Source: Polymorphobacter multimanifer (GTDB taxonomy: Bacteria; Pseudomonadota; Alphaproteobacteria; Sphingomonadales; Sphingomonadaceae). Taken from it: a DNA stretch of 64,000 bases. Under the pieces are notes generated by a model. That model saw only the letters and a list, made by a program, of their open reading frames with translations. It did no database searches and was not told the origin of the DNA. Shown here piece by piece: positions 60,075 to 64,000 of this stretch (within the stretch, counting starts at the first letter, position 1; each line of letters starts with the position of its first letter). The position numbers and the translations under genes were made by a program. The DNA lies in assembly GCF_014205635.1 (NCBI RefSeq), contig NZ_JACIIV010000018.1:1-64000 (forward strand), read 5' to 3'.

Positions 60075-61253
60075 ATGTTCCTGACCTTTCTCGAAGAGCT
60101 GCGCGCGGCAAAGATCCCCGCGTCGATGAAGGAGCATCTGATGCTCCTCGAGGCGCTCAAGGCCGATGTCATCGATTGGTCGATCACCGATTTCTATTAT
60201 CTCGCCCGCGCCGTCTATGTGAAGGATGAGGCGCTGCTCGATCGTTTCGATCTGGTTTTCGGCAAGGTTTTCAAGGGCCTCGAGACGAGCACCGAAACGG
60301 GCACCGCCGAGATCCCCGCCGAGTGGCTGCGCGCGATCGCCGAGTTGAACCTCAGCGCGGAGGAAATGGCCGAGCTCGAAAAGCTGGGCTGGGACAAGCT
60401 GATGGAGACGCTGGCCGAGCGCCTCAAGGAACAGAAGGAGCGCCACGAAGGCGGCAACAAATGGATCGGCACCGGCGGCAAGAGCCCCTTCGGCGCCAAT
60501 GGCTCGCACCCCGAGGGCGTGCGCATCGGCCAGGACAAGAACCGCAAGAACTCCGCCGTCAAAGTGTGGGACAAGCGCGAGTTCAGGAACCTCGACGACA
60601 ATGTCGAGCTTGGCACCCGCAACATCAAGGTCGCACTCCGCCGCCTGCGCCGCTTCGCCCGCGAGGGTGCGGCCGACGAGCTCGATCTCGACAAGACCAT
60701 TTCCGGCACCGCCAAGCAGGGCTGGCTCGATATCGTCATGCGCCCCGAGCGCCACAACGCCGTCAAGCTGCTGCTCATGCTCGATGTCGGGGGCTCGATG
60801 GACCCGCATATCAAGGTCTGTGAGGAGCTGTTCTCGGCGGCCCGCAGCGAATTCAAGCATCTCGAATTCTTCTACTTCCACAATTGCCCCTATGAGGCAC
60901 TGTGGAAGGACAACAAGCGCCGCTGGAGCGAGCGCACGCCAGTCATGGAGCTGCTCCACAAATTCCCGCATGATTACAAGCTGGTGTTCGTCGGCGATGC
61001 CTCGATGAGCCCCTATGAGATCAACTATGCCGGCGGCAGCGTCGAGCATTGGAACGAGGAGCCCGGCGAGGCCTGGCTCGGCCGGATGCTCGACATCTAC
61101 CGCTCCGCCGCCTGGCTCAACCCCATCCCCGAAAAGAACTGGAGTCACAGCCAGTCAATCCAGATGATCCGCCAGATCATGGAAGACCGCATGTATCCGC
61201 TCTCGCTCGAAGGCCTCGACCGCGCGATGCGCGAGCTCACCCGCTCGCATTGA
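60075..61253 (+). CDS. VWA-domain protein, CoxE-like partner of MoxR
   Basis: The 392-residue protein begins with a helical region (FLTFLEELRAAKIPASMKEH, VIDWSITDFYYLARAVYVKD) and has a C-terminal von Willebrand A domain with a MIDAS-like motif LLMLDVGGSMDPHI. The first MIDAS Ser position is Gly here (DVGGS). CoxE-type proteins act with MoxR ATPases in metal-cluster insertion. Confidence 0.9.
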   Translation: MFLTFLEELRAAKIPASMKEHLMLLEALKADVIDWSITDFYYLARAVYVKDEALLDRFDLVFGKVFKGLETSTETGTAEIPAEWLRAIAELNLSAEEMAELEKLGWDKLMETLAERLKEQKERHEGGNKWIGTGGKSPFGANGSHPEGVRIGQDKNRKNSAVKVWDKREFRNLDDNVELGTRNIKVALRRLRRFAREGAADELDLDKTISGTAKQGWLDIVMRPERHNAVKLLLMLDVGGSMDPHIKVCEELFSAARSEFKHLEFFYFHNCPYEALWKDNKRRWSERTPVMELLHKFPHDYKLVFVGDASMSPYEINYAGGSVEHWNEEPGEAWLGRMLDIYRSAAWLNPIPEKNWSHSQSIQMIRQIMEDRMYPLSLEGLDRAMRELTRSH

Positions 61254-61266
61254 AATCCACCGCTGA

Positions 61267-63573
<2,307 letters not shown>

Positions 63574-63580
63574 GCCGCAC

Positions 63581-63607
63581 GGCCGGCGGGATCATTTTCC
63601 GCCGGCC
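63581..63607. terminator. Hairpin between convergent genes
   Basis: GGCCGGCGG (63581-63589) pairs with CCGCCGGCC (63599-63607) around a nine-base loop containing TTTT. It lies at the convergent ends of katG and the dehydrogenase and could serve as a two-way terminator, although no T run follows on the plus strand. Confidence 0.4.
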
Positions 63608-64000
63608 ATCGCCCCTTCCTCGCGCGCCAGCACCTTGGCCTGCTCCGCCACATAGCCGCGCACCGCTTCAAGCTGTGCTGGCGTGAACCATTTGCCGAAG
63701 CTTATCATGCCATTGCCCGCGAGCGTGCCTTCATGGACGATGGCGCTCCAGGTGTCCTTCTCGCCCAGCGACGCCACCCGCCGCAGATCGGGCAAGATCC
63801 CCGAGGAGCGCGCCCCGGCGCCATGGCACACGCCGCAATTGCTCTCGAAGATGCTGCCGCCCTCGGCAATCTGTGTCGGCGTGAAGGCATCGGCAACGAT
63901 ATTGGCGGGCGGCAGCTTGATCACGTCCGCCGCCGGCAACTGGGCCTTGCCGCCGAGCTTGAACACCAGCAGCCGACCATTGGGCGCACCGCGGCGCTTG
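63592..64000 (-). CDS. C-terminus of a quinohaemoprotein alcohol dehydrogenase, partial
   Basis: The frame is open from the right edge to its stop at 63592, giving 135 residues. It starts within NGRLLVFKLGGKAQLP, the end of the PQQ beta-propeller, and continues as a cytochrome c domain with haem motif CGVCHG and axial Met candidate in GNGMISFGKW. This is the layout of type II quinohaemoprotein alcohol dehydrogenases (PQQ plus c-haem, periplasmic). The catalytic domain lies outside the window. Confidence 0.88.
   Translation of the reverse strand, partial: KRRGAPNGRLLVFKLGGKAQLPAADVIKLPPANIVADAFTPTQIAEGGSIFESNCGVCHGAGARSSGILPDLRRVASLGEKDTWSAIVHEGTLAGNGMISFGKWFTPAQLEAVRGYVAEQAKVLAREEGAMAGGK

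Overview
The window is a high-G+C stretch of an alphaproteobacterial chromosome. The housekeeping blocks (carA, carB and greA on one strand, yqeY-dnaG-rpoD on the other, MoxR/VWA pair, Tat-exported molybdo-enzyme) and the phage gene families point to Sphingomonadales; genus cannot be fixed from the sequence. It holds one complete-looking temperate prophage of about 37.8 kb set in ordinary chromosome.

Left flank (1-2083): the start of a divergent gene, then a two-gene operon coding a photoactive-yellow-protein (PYP) homologue that overlaps a PAS-PAS-GGDEF diguanylate cyclase. This looks like a blue-light to c-di-GMP module. It is followed by an intact tRNA-Ala(CGC). The 1760-2007 interval shows nothing recognisable.

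Prophage (2035-39899): it is bounded by an exact 54-bp direct repeat made of the 3' part of the tRNA plus its immediate flank. A leftward early operon (8193 to 2111) carries many small overlapping genes: a GapR/DUF2312 protein, an ASCH protein, zinc-ribbon and membrane proteins, a protein resembling DUF6948 followed by a 421-bp hexanucleotide repeat, and the tyrosine integrase at the end. The switch at 8.3-9.7 kb has a CI/LexA-like repressor with a membrane/zinc-ribbon partner gene, a divergent Cro-like gene and three matching operator candidates. The rightward early region has a replication protein carrying iterons and an AT-rich stretch inside its own gene, and a frame-disrupted Acb2/Tad1-like anti-CBASS gene. 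The late region is an HK97/GTA-type siphovirus set: HNH, terminases, portal, ClpP-like protease, capsid, connectors, tail tube, tail chaperone with a canonical -1 slippery site, short tape measure, tail tip, central fibre, and lysis (GH19 endolysin, holin candidate, nested Rz/Rz1). A 1276-residue beta-helix gene of lower G+C sits in the middle of the head module.

Right flank (39900-64000): an isoquinoline-oxidoreductase-like two-subunit molybdenum hydroxylase with an SDR; a quinone oxidoreductase; rhomboid, greA, carB; a FitAB/VapBC toxin-antitoxin pair on the opposite strand between carB and rraB-carA; yqeY-dnaG-rpoD; a secreted TPR protein and a second exported protein; MoxR ATPase and VWA partner around an SDR; katG; and the C-terminal end of a quinohaemoprotein alcohol dehydrogenase running out of the window. 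Gene overlaps of 1-4 bp are common in the prophage and imply translational coupling in its operons.
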